Shown here: positions 1 through 8,318 of the stretch, one piece after another | Numbering within the stretch: position 1 is the stretch's first letter | How the letters are laid out: every line of letters starts with the position of its first letter | DNA from: Acidobacteriota bacterium | Lineage (GTDB): Bacteria; Acidobacteriota; Blastocatellia; Pyrinomonadales; Pyrinomonadaceae | Assembly: GCA_023389035.1 (NCBI GenBank) | Contig: JAEWFC010000016.1 | Location: 1 to 64,000, forward strand | DNA: 64,000 nucleotides | Direction of reading: 5' to 3' | Translations under genes and position numbers: made by a program | The notes under the pieces: model-generated | What the model was told of the DNA's origin: nothing | What the model saw: only the letters and a program-made list of their open reading frames with translations | The model's database searches: none

Positions 1-536
1 GAATCAGACATGTCGATCATGTCGCTGCCCGCCCGAACCTCGATGTAGGCGAGTTCCCCACCCTTCACTGTCTTTCCTTTCTTCTTCTTGTCAGGCTTAC
101 TGGTTGAGATCAATGCCACGCTCATCATCGCCTTTGAAGCATAAGAATTCCCCTGATCGGGAGAGTATTCAGCAGGTATCGGGCTATCGACTATATCTCT
201 CGGCACCGCTTTTGGATCGTTGGGTGTTTTCTCCGGTCCGTAGATGTCTTCTAACGTATTCCGGAGATCCATTATCATTTTCAATTGGCAGTGGAAAGGC
301 ATTGCAGAAAAGCTCCCATAGAAATCCCGGCCGGCAGCGCACTGCCATGCCGGATCAGACGCGTAACCCAAATAAGTCTGATTTCCAGTCGGATCCGGTA
401 ATGCTGCGGGGTCATTCAGCGAACCGAGCTGTCCGAGTGGTTCCTGCTGCGTCAAGTCGTTCGTCGCCTCGACGATCCGCTTGTCGAATCGATCGAAGGT
501 CTGCCTCGCCAATTTTCTTGCCTGTGATTCGCTCAT
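1..536 (-). CDS. Unknown protein, 3' end cut by window edge
   Basis: An open frame runs on the minus strand from an ATG at 534-536 to base 1 without a stop, so at least 178 residues are encoded and the C-terminus lies outside the window. The N-terminus is charged (MSESQARKLARQTFDRFDKR). The middle part has Cys and aromatic residues (AWQCAAGRDFYGSF), and a lysine-rich patch (KPDKKKKGKTVKGG) follows near the cut. I see no signal peptide or membrane segment and do not recognise a family. It is the last member of a minus-strand run with the RHS pieces and the small secreted protein, so it may be part of that accessory locus. No strong Shine-Dalgarno precedes the ATG. Coding is supported by the uninterrupted frame and natural amino-acid composition only. 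Confidence 0.6.
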   Translation of the reverse strand, partial: MSESQARKLARQTFDRFDKRIVEATNDLTQQEPLGQLGSLNDPAALPDPTGNQTYLGYASDPAWQCAAGRDFYGSFSAMPFHCQLKMIMDLRNTLEDIYGPEKTPNDPKAVPRDIVDSPIPAEYSPDQGNSYASKAMMSVALISTSKPDKKKKGKTVKGGELAYIEVRAGSDMIDMSD

Positions 537-549
537 CGCCCAATAGAAA

Positions 550-594
550 AAGCACCGTGCAAATTCTCTATTCAAGAGAACTCACACGGTGCTT
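550..594. terminator. Long hairpin between two minus-strand genes
   Basis: A perfect 10-bp outer stem (550-559 with 585-594) encloses a second 6-bp stem (564-569 with 575-580). It lies just upstream of the ATG at 536 and downstream of the secreted-protein gene that ends at 871. There is no clean T-run on either side, so it may be a terminator, an attenuator or an RNA-processing site rather than a classical rho-independent terminator. The rest of 537-870 shows no gene I can support. Confidence 0.4.
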
Positions 595-870
595 ATCGTG
601 TACATCGCCCCAATTGCGGGGCCGCATCTATTTTCTCAAAGTTTCAGAGTGACCGCTAAATCGGAACACCCACGGGAGCAACATACCACCTGGCGAGAGG
701 TATGCAAAGATATTTCCGATCCGAGGTAAATTAAACGAAAATCCCTTGAATGCAAGCGTTATCACTATCCCCGGATCGATGCGTCCAAAGCCCAACAACA
801 TCCCGCCGCGGCGCTAGAAAAGCAGAAAACGCACGCAAACTCTATTAAGTCGAAAAACACCACCTCGCGA

Positions 871-1476
871 CTATGGCCGAATCGCAGGCCTGACCCCAAA
901 TCGCCAAATTGATTCCCGACTGGCGAAGCCTATAAGATTCGAATTTCTGGCTTCTCGAGCCTTACCGTGCTCCTCCCATGTTATTCCAAAGTCCTCCGTA
1001 GTGAAAGTTGGTTGTTCGCGGACTAACGGGTGCTGCCGAAAGGTTATGACCCCGACGCCTTTCTCGTTAATGAGTACAGAAGAGATGTCCGTAACGCCGT
1101 GATTTCTTCCGTGAACCGAGTCCTTAGAAAAGTTTGTAAGGCTCCACGTCCTTCCCTTATCTTTTGAGACGCCAAAGGTGGCCCCTATCCAGAAAAACCC
1201 GATATCTCCCGAAACAAACTGTATGCGTCCGTCCCTCTCGAATTCTTGAAGCGGTTCGTCCTGAAAATGAACTAACAATTCATCCCAGAGATCAATCTCA
1301 CTTCCCGTACTTTGAACGACGAAACGGTGGCGGCCCGACGAAGGGAACATGGAGATTCGTATACACCAACTTTCCTTACACTTCTGGGAAGTAGACCCAA
1401 CAGCGAAGCAACTTGAGCTCAGCAAGGTGCATACGAAAACCGTCAATATCATAACCCGAATACTTAAATCCTGCAT
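871..1476 (-). CDS. Small secreted protein with an Asp-box-like motif
   Basis: A 201-residue protein. An N-terminal signal sequence is visible (hydrophobic stretch about residues 7-25, ending in SSSCFAVGS), so it is exported and may be a lipoprotein, though the lipobox is poor. About residues 105-112 contain an Asp-box-like motif (SKDKGRTWS), and a second, weaker one occurs near EDFGITWEE. Such motifs are typical of BNR/sialidase-type beta-propellers and Ycf48-like folds; here there are only about two, so the protein would be a fragment of a propeller or a small relative. It starts 12 bases after the RHS tail ORF and is probably co-transcribed with it. A role as a partner or immunity protein of the RHS product is conceivable, but that rests on position only. 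Confidence 0.55.
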   Translation of the reverse strand: MQDLSIRVMILTVFVCTLLSSSCFAVGSTSQKCKESWCIRISMFPSSGRHRFVVQSTGSEIDLWDELLVHFQDEPLQEFERDGRIQFVSGDIGFFWIGATFGVSKDKGRTWSLTNFSKDSVHGRNHGVTDISSVLINEKGVGVITFRQHPLVREQPTFTTEDFGITWEEHGKAREARNSNLIGFASRESIWRFGVRPAIRP

Positions 1477-1488
1477 AATTTCACTGAC

Positions 1489-2016
1489 CTACCCGGCCCT
1501 TCCGCCAGCCCCCTTAGGTTTCGGTTCGCAAAGGTTGTCACGGATCCAAGCTGCGAGTGAAAGTGCTATATTATGACCGTTTTTCTTATCCGCAATTTGA
1601 GAACCTATCCGAACTGTAAAATTGTTGAGTGCTCTATCTGCATTTCTGCCGCGGACATGTTTAGCTTTCTCTTCCGCACTCATACGGTCGACATTGAGAG
1701 ACTCACGAACATCGTTCATGATGAATTTTCCCCACGCATTATCACCGAGAAGATTGATATAGCCAGCCAGAAGGCCACCGATTGCGTGGCGAACTTGATT
1801 AGAAGAAATCGGATCCTGGAACAGCTGTTTGAATCCGGAGTCACCGAACTTTGTATAAGAATTTCCACTAATAAGTCCAGTTTGGTAACCGGCAACTGCC
1901 GCCGAGGTCGCTGCAGAAAACTCAGTTCCCCACTTCACAAGATCATCCATGAATCGCTGGACTGCAACCTGAAAGCGAGCCGGGCCTTTCCAAGTGCAAA
2001 CGGTGATTTTTAGCAA
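1489..2016 (-). CDS. RHS protein C-terminal tail, separated by a frameshift
   Basis: A 175-residue frame that overlaps the RHS core ORF out of frame (1943-2016). The listed start is a TTG, so the 5' limit is only where the frame opens. The segment GFKQLFQDPISSNQVRHAIG resembles the conserved C-terminal region seen after the hypervariable join in RHS-repeat proteins of Acidobacteriota and relatives, so I read it as the continuation of the upstream core. The core frame has an A5 run (AAK then NHR). With one A fewer, translation would pass from EELAK into this frame without a stop. Either the gene is inactivated, or the run is a slippage site or a sequencing error. Confidence 0.5.
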   Translation of the reverse strand: MLKITVCTWKGPARFQVAVQRFMDDLVKWGTEFSAATSAAVAGYQTGLISGNSYTKFGDSGFKQLFQDPISSNQVRHAIGGLLAGYINLLGDNAWGKFIMNDVRESLNVDRMSAEEKAKHVRGRNADRALNNFTVRIGSQIADKKNGHNIALSLAAWIRDNLCEPKPKGAGGRAG

Positions 2017-3097
2017 GTTCCTCTGCCTTGGCAGCGAAAGTGTCGCAATCAGTGGGTTCGTTCAACGAGGAAGCTCCTTCCTGTCGGGATTGTAACGCAA
2101 ATAACGACGAAACCGACCAATTGATTGCGTATAGATAGTCAAATGTATTCCAGGGACGCAGAAGATGGGATGGAACGTGGGTTGAAGGAAACGTTCGATC
2201 GAGTCCATCAGGACCCTTGATCCGCACATGGGTGTTCATTGCAGAAAGAGTACGCATCCAGCCAACAGCAGCTAACTCTTTACCGTCGAAGTAGGCCCTA
2301 AAAACTCCGATCGGAATCTGAATCCCATCACGCGTGACTGTGGTCCACTGCCCATTGATCATTTCACCATACGATTCAAACACCTGGAAGAGCTCCGGTT
2401 GTGGGTCCGGCACTCCTTGAGAATATGGATCGTCGAAGCCGATCGATTTTCCGGACGGGTCTAGTTCGTGAGGCTGGAAGTCGTCGGCACCGTTACCGTA
2501 TGCGATCACCTGGCCTGAGGAATTCGTCGCACGCATCGTGTTCATCATTGGCGCCTTATGCATATACGCAGGTCCGCCAAACTCCCTCTCGACGGCCACC
2601 ACAGTTCCCGCTGCCCTGATATACGTCGCCGTGAGGCCTCCGCCTGCCTGATTTACCGTGCTGACGACCTCGCCCTGCATCACCGACGACCTGATCGAAA
2701 AGGTCGCCTCCAGCTCAGGGTCATCGTCATTCTCTTTATGGGATGTCGCCGTCTTGACCAACAGACCGGTGCCGTCATAGGTCAGGGTTTCAATGTTTTC
2801 GAAAAGCTTCTCTTGGGCACTATCGTAGTACTGATGGTAGCTACCGGACATACGGTTCCCGGCATCGTACTTATAATTCTTATTCGGTGAGCTTGGTTCG
2901 TTTGTCGTCAAATTCCCGTCCGCATCGTAAACAGCCGCCTGATTTACGCCCCAGTCTGTAATGCGGTTATTAGTATAACCAAGGTTGACGGTGCCGTTCC
3001 GGGTGAAATGGGAGTACTGATGTTGTGTTTGATTATTGAACGCGTCGTATGCAGATCTACTTTCAGGTACAGCTCGGCAAACGAAATGGCGGGTCAT
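1943..3097 (-). CDS. RHS repeat-associated core protein, N-terminally truncated
   Basis: A 384-residue ORF with YD-repeat features typical of RHS proteins (VYDADGNLTT near residue 60, YDAGNRMSG near 80, then the late part of an RHS core). Full RHS/YD proteins are well over 1000 residues, so only the last repeats and the core end are left. An in-frame TAA lies directly before the ATG at 3097, and no N-terminal export or repeat domains are present upstream: this is a 5'-truncated tip. It ends abruptly after EELAKNHRLHLE, and the matching tail is found in another frame (1489-2016). RHS proteins usually act in contact-dependent toxin delivery. This copy is probably a remnant, or an orphan tip that can recombine with a full-length gene elsewhere. 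Confidence 0.6.
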   Translation of the reverse strand: MTRHFVCRAVPESRSAYDAFNNQTQHQYSHFTRNGTVNLGYTNNRITDWGVNQAAVYDADGNLTTNEPSSPNKNYKYDAGNRMSGSYHQYYDSAQEKLFENIETLTYDGTGLLVKTATSHKENDDDPELEATFSIRSSVMQGEVVSTVNQAGGGLTATYIRAAGTVVAVEREFGGPAYMHKAPMMNTMRATNSSGQVIAYGNGADDFQPHELDPSGKSIGFDDPYSQGVPDPQPELFQVFESYGEMINGQWTTVTRDGIQIPIGVFRAYFDGKELAAVGWMRTLSAMNTHVRIKGPDGLDRTFPSTHVPSHLLRPWNTFDYLYAINWSVSSLFALQSRQEGASSLNEPTDCDTFAAKAEELAKNHRLHLERPGSLSGCSPAIHG

Positions 3098-3413
3098 TTA
3101 CGGTCTCCATTATGCTGCTCCCCGGAACCGTTTGGGAACGACGGTGATCGATAGTTGGCAAAAAGGGGTGGCTACCCATTCTCGCGGGTTAAAGGTTTCG
3201 CTAATCTACAGGAGGTACGACGATCCTGTCAAGATTTTTCTTGTGGCTGACGGACGAACCGTCCTGCATACTGCGGCGGTCGTGCCGGTTTGGCTGAGTG
3301 TAAATGGTTGTATCTACTGCACGTTACCGGGCGCCTTACTTATCCGCCCGGCTGCCGGCAAAGCGATCAATTGCTCGCACAACCCCCTCTTTCTCCTTAT
3401 TTACGCCGATGTT

Positions 3414-3602
3414 TTATCTAGTTTCGGACAAAAAATACTTAATTTTGATGCTGAAATACTTAATTCAAGCAATGAATTACTGAACTTTGGACCGAAACTA
3501 TTGATTCTCGAACATAAACTACTAAGTTCCGGAACTTAAATGCTTAACTTTGAGAATAAAATACTGAGTTTTCGAAAAAAAATACTTAACTTTTGAAGTT
3601 CT
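3414..3602. repeat. Degenerate 21-bp tandem array A, about 9 units
   Basis: Units of exactly 21 bp follow each other from 3435 to 3602 (eight units), with one weaker unit before (3414-3434). The best-kept core is ATACTTAACTTT followed by GA and an A-rich end. The array is AT-rich in a roughly 53% G+C window. It is open in one frame and there would encode heptads such as ILNFDAE, ILNSSNE and LLNFGPK, but no start or ribosome site makes this a credible gene. The surrounding 3098-3718 has no gene I can support. Confidence 0.8.
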
Positions 3603-3718
3603 ATATGCAGTTTTTGGGTTTAGCGCAGAGACGGCCCGCATCTCCAGACGCTACGTGCGGAGATATTAGACGCCAGGGCCAATAAACTAGAGATCAAGGT
3701 CAGGTAGGCTCGAGCTAT

Positions 3719-3754
3719 GGCGCAGACATCCGGAATGGTATACCTGTCTGCGCC
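3719..3754. terminator. Perfect 10-bp inverted repeat after the tRNA
   Basis: Bases 3719-3728 pair perfectly with 3745-3754 around a 16-base loop. On the minus strand it begins 14 bases after the tRNA-Ala 3' end. No T-run follows, so its role as a terminator is plausible but not proven; it could also be a processing signal. Confidence 0.4.
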
Positions 3755-3768
3755 TGAGAATGATGGAT

Positions 3769-3844
3769 TGGTGGAGATGAGGAGGATCGAACTCCTGGCC
3801 TCGGCATTGCGAACGCCGCGCTCTCCCAGCTGAGCTACATCCCC
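3769..3844 (-). tRNA. tRNA-Ala (anticodon CGC)
   Basis: A 76-base gene with the CCA end encoded (3769-3771). The acceptor stem is GGGGATG with CATCTCC (one G-T pair). The D arm is GCTC/GAGC. The anticodon stem is CGGCG/TGCCG with loop TTCGCAA, which gives anticodon CGC, so it reads GCG alanine codons. The T arm is AGGAG, TTCGATC, CTCCT. All four arms fold properly. Confidence 0.95.
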
Positions 3845-3887
3845 AAGAAAATAAATAGTAAAAACCGCCTGCCGCGGCTGTCAAGGG

Positions 3888-4139
3888 TTATTGAATACCG
3901 GCCGGCAGCAGCGAGCCTTTCGGGTCGGAAACGTACGCGTATCCGTCCTCGATCTTGCCGATCATTCCGTGAAAATGGATATCCGCACCGGAAACGACGA
4001 CAACGCTGTCGCCCGGGCTTACCTCCTTGTCGTTCACCGGAAACTTGATGATAGTGGCGTTGCCGTTCTCGTGTGCGACGGCCTCGTATTCAAAGGTAGC
4101 AGCGTCAAAGCTGAGCGTCTGCGAAAATGAAACTTCCAT
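3888..4139 (-). CDS. Small conserved hypothetical protein
   Basis: An 83-residue protein without signal peptide or membrane segment. It alternates hydrophobic and polar residues (PGDSVVVVSGADIHFHGMIG, then KIEDGYAYVSD), which suggests a small all-beta fold such as an SH3-like barrel; that is inference from pattern only. It starts 21 bases after the lipoprotein gene ending at 4161 on the same strand, so the two are probably co-transcribed. That lipoprotein has a similar LKAGDVVVFRHD stretch, and both may share a KOW/SH3-like element. Function unknown. Confidence 0.6.
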   Translation of the reverse strand: MEVSFSQTLSFDAATFEYEAVAHENGNATIIKFPVNDKEVSPGDSVVVVSGADIHFHGMIGKIEDGYAYVSDPKGSLLPAGIQ

Positions 4140-4160
4140 TTCGCTAGTTTAGCAAAAATG

Positions 4161-4508
4161 TCACTCGATCCACATAATGGCTCGGCGTTCCGGTCCCTGA
4201 TCTGTCTCAAACTTGTAATATTCTTCCCTGGTGCGCGAACGTTCCGTGCTTTCGTCAAACTCTGTCGCCACCTTGTACGTCTTGCCGTCGCCGCTCTCGT
4301 ATTTGCTCGGATAATAATAGATCTTTTCGGCATCGACCTTTGTGATCTTTTCCGCATAACGCCACGTTTTACCGTCGCGGTCATGACGAAATACCACGAC
4401 ATCGCCGGCTTTCAGGGCCTCAAGCTCAGCCCTTGAGACCTTTGCCGCCGAGCAGCCCGTTAAAAACACCACGAAGAGAAGAAAAGTACAGATATTACGC
4501 TCGAACAT
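4161..4508 (-). CDS. Small lipoprotein
   Basis: A 115-residue protein with a typical lipoprotein signal: a hydrophobic stretch (residues about 7-17) ending in the lipobox LTGC, so Cys19 would be lipidated and the protein anchored to a membrane facing the periplasm or outside. The mature part is charged and rich in Lys, Glu and Tyr (EKIYYYPSKYESGDGKTYKV). It contains a GDVVVFRHDRDGK stretch that suggests a beta-rich fold. First gene of a two-gene unit with the small protein at 3888-4139. No known family recognised. Confidence 0.65.
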   Translation of the reverse strand: MFERNICTFLLFVVFLTGCSAAKVSRAELEALKAGDVVVFRHDRDGKTWRYAEKITKVDAEKIYYYPSKYESGDGKTYKVATEFDESTERSRTREEYYKFETDQGPERRAIMWIE

Positions 4509-4553
4509 CCTATGCGTGCCTCCAAGAATAACGAATATTTATTTCTGCCGATC

Positions 4554-5768
4554 TTATTGAAGATCCGGTACCAGGTCAACGGCGATCGCATCGTGATCGG
4601 AAAGCGGCACGCCGTTATGATCTTTCAGTTCCCCGATGGTTTTTGGCCGCGATCCCGCGGCGAGCTTCAGTCCTTTCGCGGCGAACCAATCGAGCCTGCC
4701 GGACACGTGCCCGCCGACGCGGTTTGCCGCCCAAAAGATAAAAGGAAAGCACCATTCGGGAACCCAATCACGCAGGTTGGTGTTTTTTTCAATGCTCTCT
4801 ACATGGTAATGCAGCGTACCTACACCAGCCTCGTTAAATGGTTCATATTCATACCCGTATTTACCGAGCATCGCAAAGAGCGATCGCTCAAAAAAGCGTT
4901 CGGGGTACGGCAAATGGTTTTGAGCGACGTTCTTGGGCCCCATAAATACGCGTCGCCAGTAACCCATTATTGCACGCGTCGAGTCTTGTGAATTGAAGGT
5001 GGTCGTGTTCCAATCACCGCCGATCAGTGTGGGCATCTCAGGAAGTTTTTCTAGATGATCCAGTATTATCCGCATCTGCATCTGGCGATGTGCCCGCGAA
5101 CAATGTGCGTCAAGATGAACGGTGACGGCGCGAAACGTGCACAGCGGATGGTCGATATCAGCAAAGAGAGCCCGAAGCGAACCGAGGCGTTTCTCTTTGC
5201 CCCACATCTTGTCCTTGCCGTTCGGAAGCGGGACCGCATGTACGTTCTTCATCGGCCATTTCGAAAACATCGCGAGCCCGTGGAGCGAAAGCGTGTTCTC
5301 ACCTGCCGCTTCGGCCTCGACACCGCTGCCTTTCTGCAAGGCAATGTAAACCGGAGCGAATGCATAGTTGAGCCCGAGAGTTCGCGCCATCTCCCGTGCG
5401 ACAAAACGGTTTCCGCTGCGAGCCATTCCATGATCAAGCTCGGTCAAAAGCAAAATGTCCTTGTCCTTCAGATCGGAATGATGCTGCAGTGCCTCCACAA
5501 TGCCATCAAATACGTTTCCGCGTTCGATGTTCCATGCAAGAGCTTCGATCCGGCCATCGTTCAGCGGCTGCGGTGCCGGCAGAGCAAGGTCTTCTACAAC
5601 GATGGCGCTGAGAATTCGTTCGGCTTCATCGCGGATGTCGCGCCAAAGGCCCGACCGAACGAGTTCCGCGGTCGATCCATATTCAAGCAGCTTGGGAAAA
5701 TGGCGGTTTAGATCGTGATCTAATATGCTCGGCGGGCCGGTTTGATCGGAAAATGGCTCTTTCATCAA
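4554..5768 (-). CDS. Endonuclease/exonuclease/phosphatase family protein
   Basis: A 404-residue cytoplasmic protein (no signal peptide) of the metal-dependent EEP superfamily, which includes ExoIII, DNase I and sphingomyelinase-type phosphodiesterases. Visible landmarks in order: LAWNIERGN (metal-site Asn), LLTELD (metal-site Glu), VHLDAHC, LIGGDWNTTTFNS (catalytic Asp/Asn) and LSDHDAIAVDL at the C-terminus (catalytic His). All expected active-site residues are present, so it should be active, but substrate cannot be read from sequence. It sits downstream of the ATP-grasp gene on the same strand, with a terminator-like hairpin at 5808-5838 between them, so it probably has its own promoter. 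Confidence 0.8.
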   Translation of the reverse strand: MMKEPFSDQTGPPSILDHDLNRHFPKLLEYGSTAELVRSGLWRDIRDEAERILSAIVVEDLALPAPQPLNDGRIEALAWNIERGNVFDGIVEALQHHSDLKDKDILLLTELDHGMARSGNRFVAREMARTLGLNYAFAPVYIALQKGSGVEAEAAGENTLSLHGLAMFSKWPMKNVHAVPLPNGKDKMWGKEKRLGSLRALFADIDHPLCTFRAVTVHLDAHCSRAHRQMQMRIILDHLEKLPEMPTLIGGDWNTTTFNSQDSTRAIMGYWRRVFMGPKNVAQNHLPYPERFFERSLFAMLGKYGYEYEPFNEAGVGTLHYHVESIEKNTNLRDWVPEWCFPFIFWAANRVGGHVSGRLDWFAAKGLKLAAGSRPKTIGELKDHNGVPLSDHDAIAVDLVPDLQ

Positions 5769-5807
5769 TCTCTCGAACTAGGATAAGCGACGCTCACGGG
5801 TGATCAA

Positions 5808-5838
5808 AAAGGACGACCGATAAACGCAGCCGTCCTTT
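5808..5838 (-). terminator. Rho-independent terminator of the ATP-grasp gene
   Basis: An 8-bp stem (AAAGGACG with CGTCCTTT) around a 15-base loop. On the minus strand it is followed by further T residues. It lies 24 bases after the ATP-grasp stop codon. Confidence 0.6.
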
Positions 5839-5861
5839 GTGAGAATCTCGCAGGTGGCGAA

Positions 5862-7073
5862 CTAATCGTCGTAACGCTCCTTGGCGGGTGCAACGGCAAG
5901 AAAATCTTCGGCGATCCGGGCGGAATATGTGTCAAGCAGTTCCTGCACGCGTTTCTGCTTTTTCGAATAAAAGATCATCCCGACATGCTTTGGCTTGCTG
6001 ACGCGGTAAACGATCTCGTCATCGGTGTAATGAGATGTATCAGGCGTGTCGGTCTTTGCGAGAGCTAAAGCGACGCCGGCGAAATCCTTTCTCAGCTTCG
6101 GCAGTTTGTAAGGCTGTTCGGCGGTAGATGTCTCGAGCTTTGCCCATTCGCGCCAGAGATTGAAGTTGCAGGCGTGCTCAAGCACATTGGCAATGTAAGC
6201 CCCCCCGACCCGGCAAGCGACCTCAAGGAGATAAAAACGCCCGTCTGCCTCGCTCTGCAAAAACTCTGCATGCGATACGCCGCGTTCGTATTTGAAAGCC
6301 GACAGCAGCTGAGAATTGAGCCTTTCGAGTTCCTTTCGTTCCTTAGAACGATACGGCACGACCGATGTGGTGAACACGCCTCCATAATGAGTAACGCTAA
6401 AGGGAGGCGTTCCGTACTGGCTGACGCCGCAGGCCATCACCTTTCCTTTGTCGACAATGGAATCTACGTGAAAGACGTTCCCCGCGATAAAGTCTTCGAG
6501 CACGAATTGCGACGGATGATCGCGCCAGTTGTTTCGTTCGTCGAGATCTTTGATAACGTTCCAAACTTCTTCGCGGGTCTCGCACTTTCGAATGCCGAAA
6601 GCTGATACCTCGAACCTGGGTTTAACGATCCACGGGCCGGGAGTTCGCTCCAGATAAGCATTTATCGCTTCAGAATTGAATACGCCCGTAAACTCAGGGC
6701 AAGGAATGCCGGCATCGCACGCGATGTTGCGCATCGAAAGCTTGTCGCGAAAACGAAGGGCCTGCGAGCTAGACATTCCGCCGAGCTGCAGATGCTCACG
6801 GGCTCGAGCGGCCGTCATCACGTCAAATTCATCCAGGCCTACGACCGCGTCGATCTGTCGGTTTCCGGCGACGTTCGTGACAGCCCGCACATAATCTTCC
6901 GGCGCGGCATTGTCATCTACGGTCTTAACGTCGTTTAATGCCGTCCACAGCCAAGGTTCGTCGAGAAGTTTTTTGCGAGTGACGAGCGTGACGTGCCATC
7001 CGGCATTCTGAGCCTCGTCGAGAAACTCGTTTCCCTTTTGTTCGCTGGCAATGCAGACGATGTGCTTTTTCAT
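5862..7073 (-). CDS. ATP-grasp domain protein (carboxylate-amine/thiol ligase type)
   Basis: A 403-residue protein with the layout of ATP-grasp ligases: an N-terminal Rossmann-like half (MKKHIVCIASEQKGNEF), a lid region with IVKPRFEVSAFG (nucleotide-binding Lys), FVLEDFIAGNVFHVD, and the metal-binding part FYLLEVACRVGGAYI. Such enzymes activate a carboxylate with ATP and join it to an amine or thiol. The substrates here are unknown. The ATG overlaps the TGA of the upstream doxX-like gene (ATGA, 7070-7073), so the two are translationally coupled. Possible roles include small-peptide or amino-acid conjugate synthesis. Confidence 0.8.
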   Translation of the reverse strand: MKKHIVCIASEQKGNEFLDEAQNAGWHVTLVTRKKLLDEPWLWTALNDVKTVDDNAAPEDYVRAVTNVAGNRQIDAVVGLDEFDVMTAARAREHLQLGGMSSSQALRFRDKLSMRNIACDAGIPCPEFTGVFNSEAINAYLERTPGPWIVKPRFEVSAFGIRKCETREEVWNVIKDLDERNNWRDHPSQFVLEDFIAGNVFHVDSIVDKGKVMACGVSQYGTPPFSVTHYGGVFTTSVVPYRSKERKELERLNSQLLSAFKYERGVSHAEFLQSEADGRFYLLEVACRVGGAYIANVLEHACNFNLWREWAKLETSTAEQPYKLPKLRKDFAGVALALAKTDTPDTSHYTDDEIVYRVSKPKHVGMIFYSKKQKRVQELLDTYSARIAEDFLAVAPAKERYDD

Positions 7074-7489
7074 TTCCTAAGATAGCTGTCAATGCTCCAA
7101 TCACCCGAGCCCTTGATCAAAAAACAGAGTGCGATGAACAAGAATAAAAAGGCCTTTTCCTGCGCCGCGAAGGGATCGGTCCAGTGTACGCCGATCAGGG
7201 CCACCGTCATCGTGAGCGCGATGAATAAACTGGAAAGCCGCGTCAGCAGCCCTAATGCCAAAAGAATTCCACCGCCAAACTCTGATAAGCCTGCGGCCCA
7301 AGCAAAGAATGTCGGAGCCGGAAACCCCATCGCAGTCGCACGCTCGACCAAACCTTCGCCAGGAGGAAGTTTTCCGAGCCCATGACCCAATGCCATGGCA
7401 ATACCTGCAAATATCCTGAGCAGCGCCGAACCTGCATTCGCCGCATACGACATTCCGCTTTCACCGCCGAACAGCAGCTTGTTCAACAT
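7070..7489 (-). CDS. DoxX family membrane protein
   Basis: About 139 residues from the chosen ATG at 7489 (MLNKLLFGGE). The open frame extends to 7555, but the extra N-terminus looks non-coding and a GGGGAA stands about 10 bases before the inner ATG. Four hydrophobic segments are visible, and GLSEFGGGILLALGLLTRL matches the conserved middle of DoxX/DoxD-like proteins. These inner-membrane proteins are linked to thiosulfate:quinone oxidoreductase subunits or to oxidative-stress complexes; the exact role here is unknown. It overlaps the ATP-grasp gene by four bases. Confidence 0.75.
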   Translation of the reverse strand: MLNKLLFGGESGMSYAANAGSALLRIFAGIAMALGHGLGKLPPGEGLVERATAMGFPAPTFFAWAAGLSEFGGGILLALGLLTRLSSLFIALTMTVALIGVHWTDPFAAQEKAFLFLFIALCFLIKGSGDWSIDSYLRK

Positions 7490-7619
7490 CAGATAATTCC
7501 CCGCATTAGGTTTATTTTGTCGTAAAAGAATGGCACAATTCCATTTCAAAGACAATTCGCACAGATCGGCGTTTTGGACGCAGAATTCATCTGTAAGTGT
7601 AAGCAGTTCGAGGATTTAA

Positions 7620-8318
7620 ATGGGCGATTTCGATATTGCGGTTCTGGTCAGCCACCTGGTTATGTTCCTTGTGGTTCTGTTGATGGCCGTCTCGATCCAC
7701 GAGGCCGGCCATGCCTGGATGTCGCATAAGTTTGGCGACGACACGGCATACATGCTAGGCAGGGTAACGCTAAACCCGGTCGCTCATACCGATCCTATCG
7801 GAACACTTCTGATCCCGATACTCGGATTTACGTTCGGCGCGATCGGCGGCGCGTTAGCCGGAATACCTTTGATCGGTTGGGGAAAGCCGACGCCCGTTAA
7901 TCCTCGGAACTGGACAAACTATAAACTCGCGAATGTAATGGTCTCGATCGCCGGGATCGCAGCGAACCTGATCCTCGCGATCATTGGCTTTGTGATCTTT
8001 AAGACGCTGCTCGAGACCGGCACTATCAACTCCGGCAACGCGGAAGGCGGGATAGTGCAGCCGATAATGATCTTTCTTAACTATCTGATAATGCTGAATG
8101 TCTCGCTGGCAGTATTTAACCTGCTGCCATTTCCGCCGCTGGATGGAAGCAAGGTGCTATCGACATTTCTCCCCGATAGCTTTCAGCCCGTCTTTCAAAT
8201 GCTCGAGCAGTTCGGCTTTTTGATCCTGCTGCTGCTGGTCTACATGGGCATTATCGGGCTGATCATTCGTCCGGTTTATATGTTCGTCCGATATCTGCTT
8301 TTCACGCCGTGGTTCTAA
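7620..8318 (+). CDS. Site-2 protease-type (M50) membrane metalloprotease
   Basis: A 232-residue integral membrane protein. The zinc motif HEAGH lies in the first half (SIHEAGHAW, about residues 26-34), and the third metal ligand is in the C-terminal NLLPFPPLDG motif of the S2P family. Five or six hydrophobic segments are visible. The short length and lack of a PDZ domain place it with the compact S2P/Rip subgroup often found next to trpS and scpA in bacterial genomes. The start ATG has GAGGA 6 bases upstream. Its stop codon abuts the trpS start (TAAATG), so they form an operon. Confidence 0.85.
   Translation: MGDFDIAVLVSHLVMFLVVLLMAVSIHEAGHAWMSHKFGDDTAYMLGRVTLNPVAHTDPIGTLLIPILGFTFGAIGGALAGIPLIGWGKPTPVNPRNWTNYKLANVMVSIAGIAANLILAIIGFVIFKTLLETGTINSGNAEGGIVQPIMIFLNYLIMLNVSLAVFNLLPFPPLDGSKVLSTFLPDSFQPVFQMLEQFGFLILLLLVYMGIIGLIIRPVYMFVRYLLFTPWF

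Noticed and set aside
104..652. Plus-strand ORF at the left end
   Set aside because: Arg/Ser-rich composition and antisense to the open minus-strand frame that starts at 536.
3036..3539. Plus-strand ORF of 167 codons across the RHS start and array A
   Set aside because: No ribosome site or family match. The second part is only the tandem repeat read as heptads.
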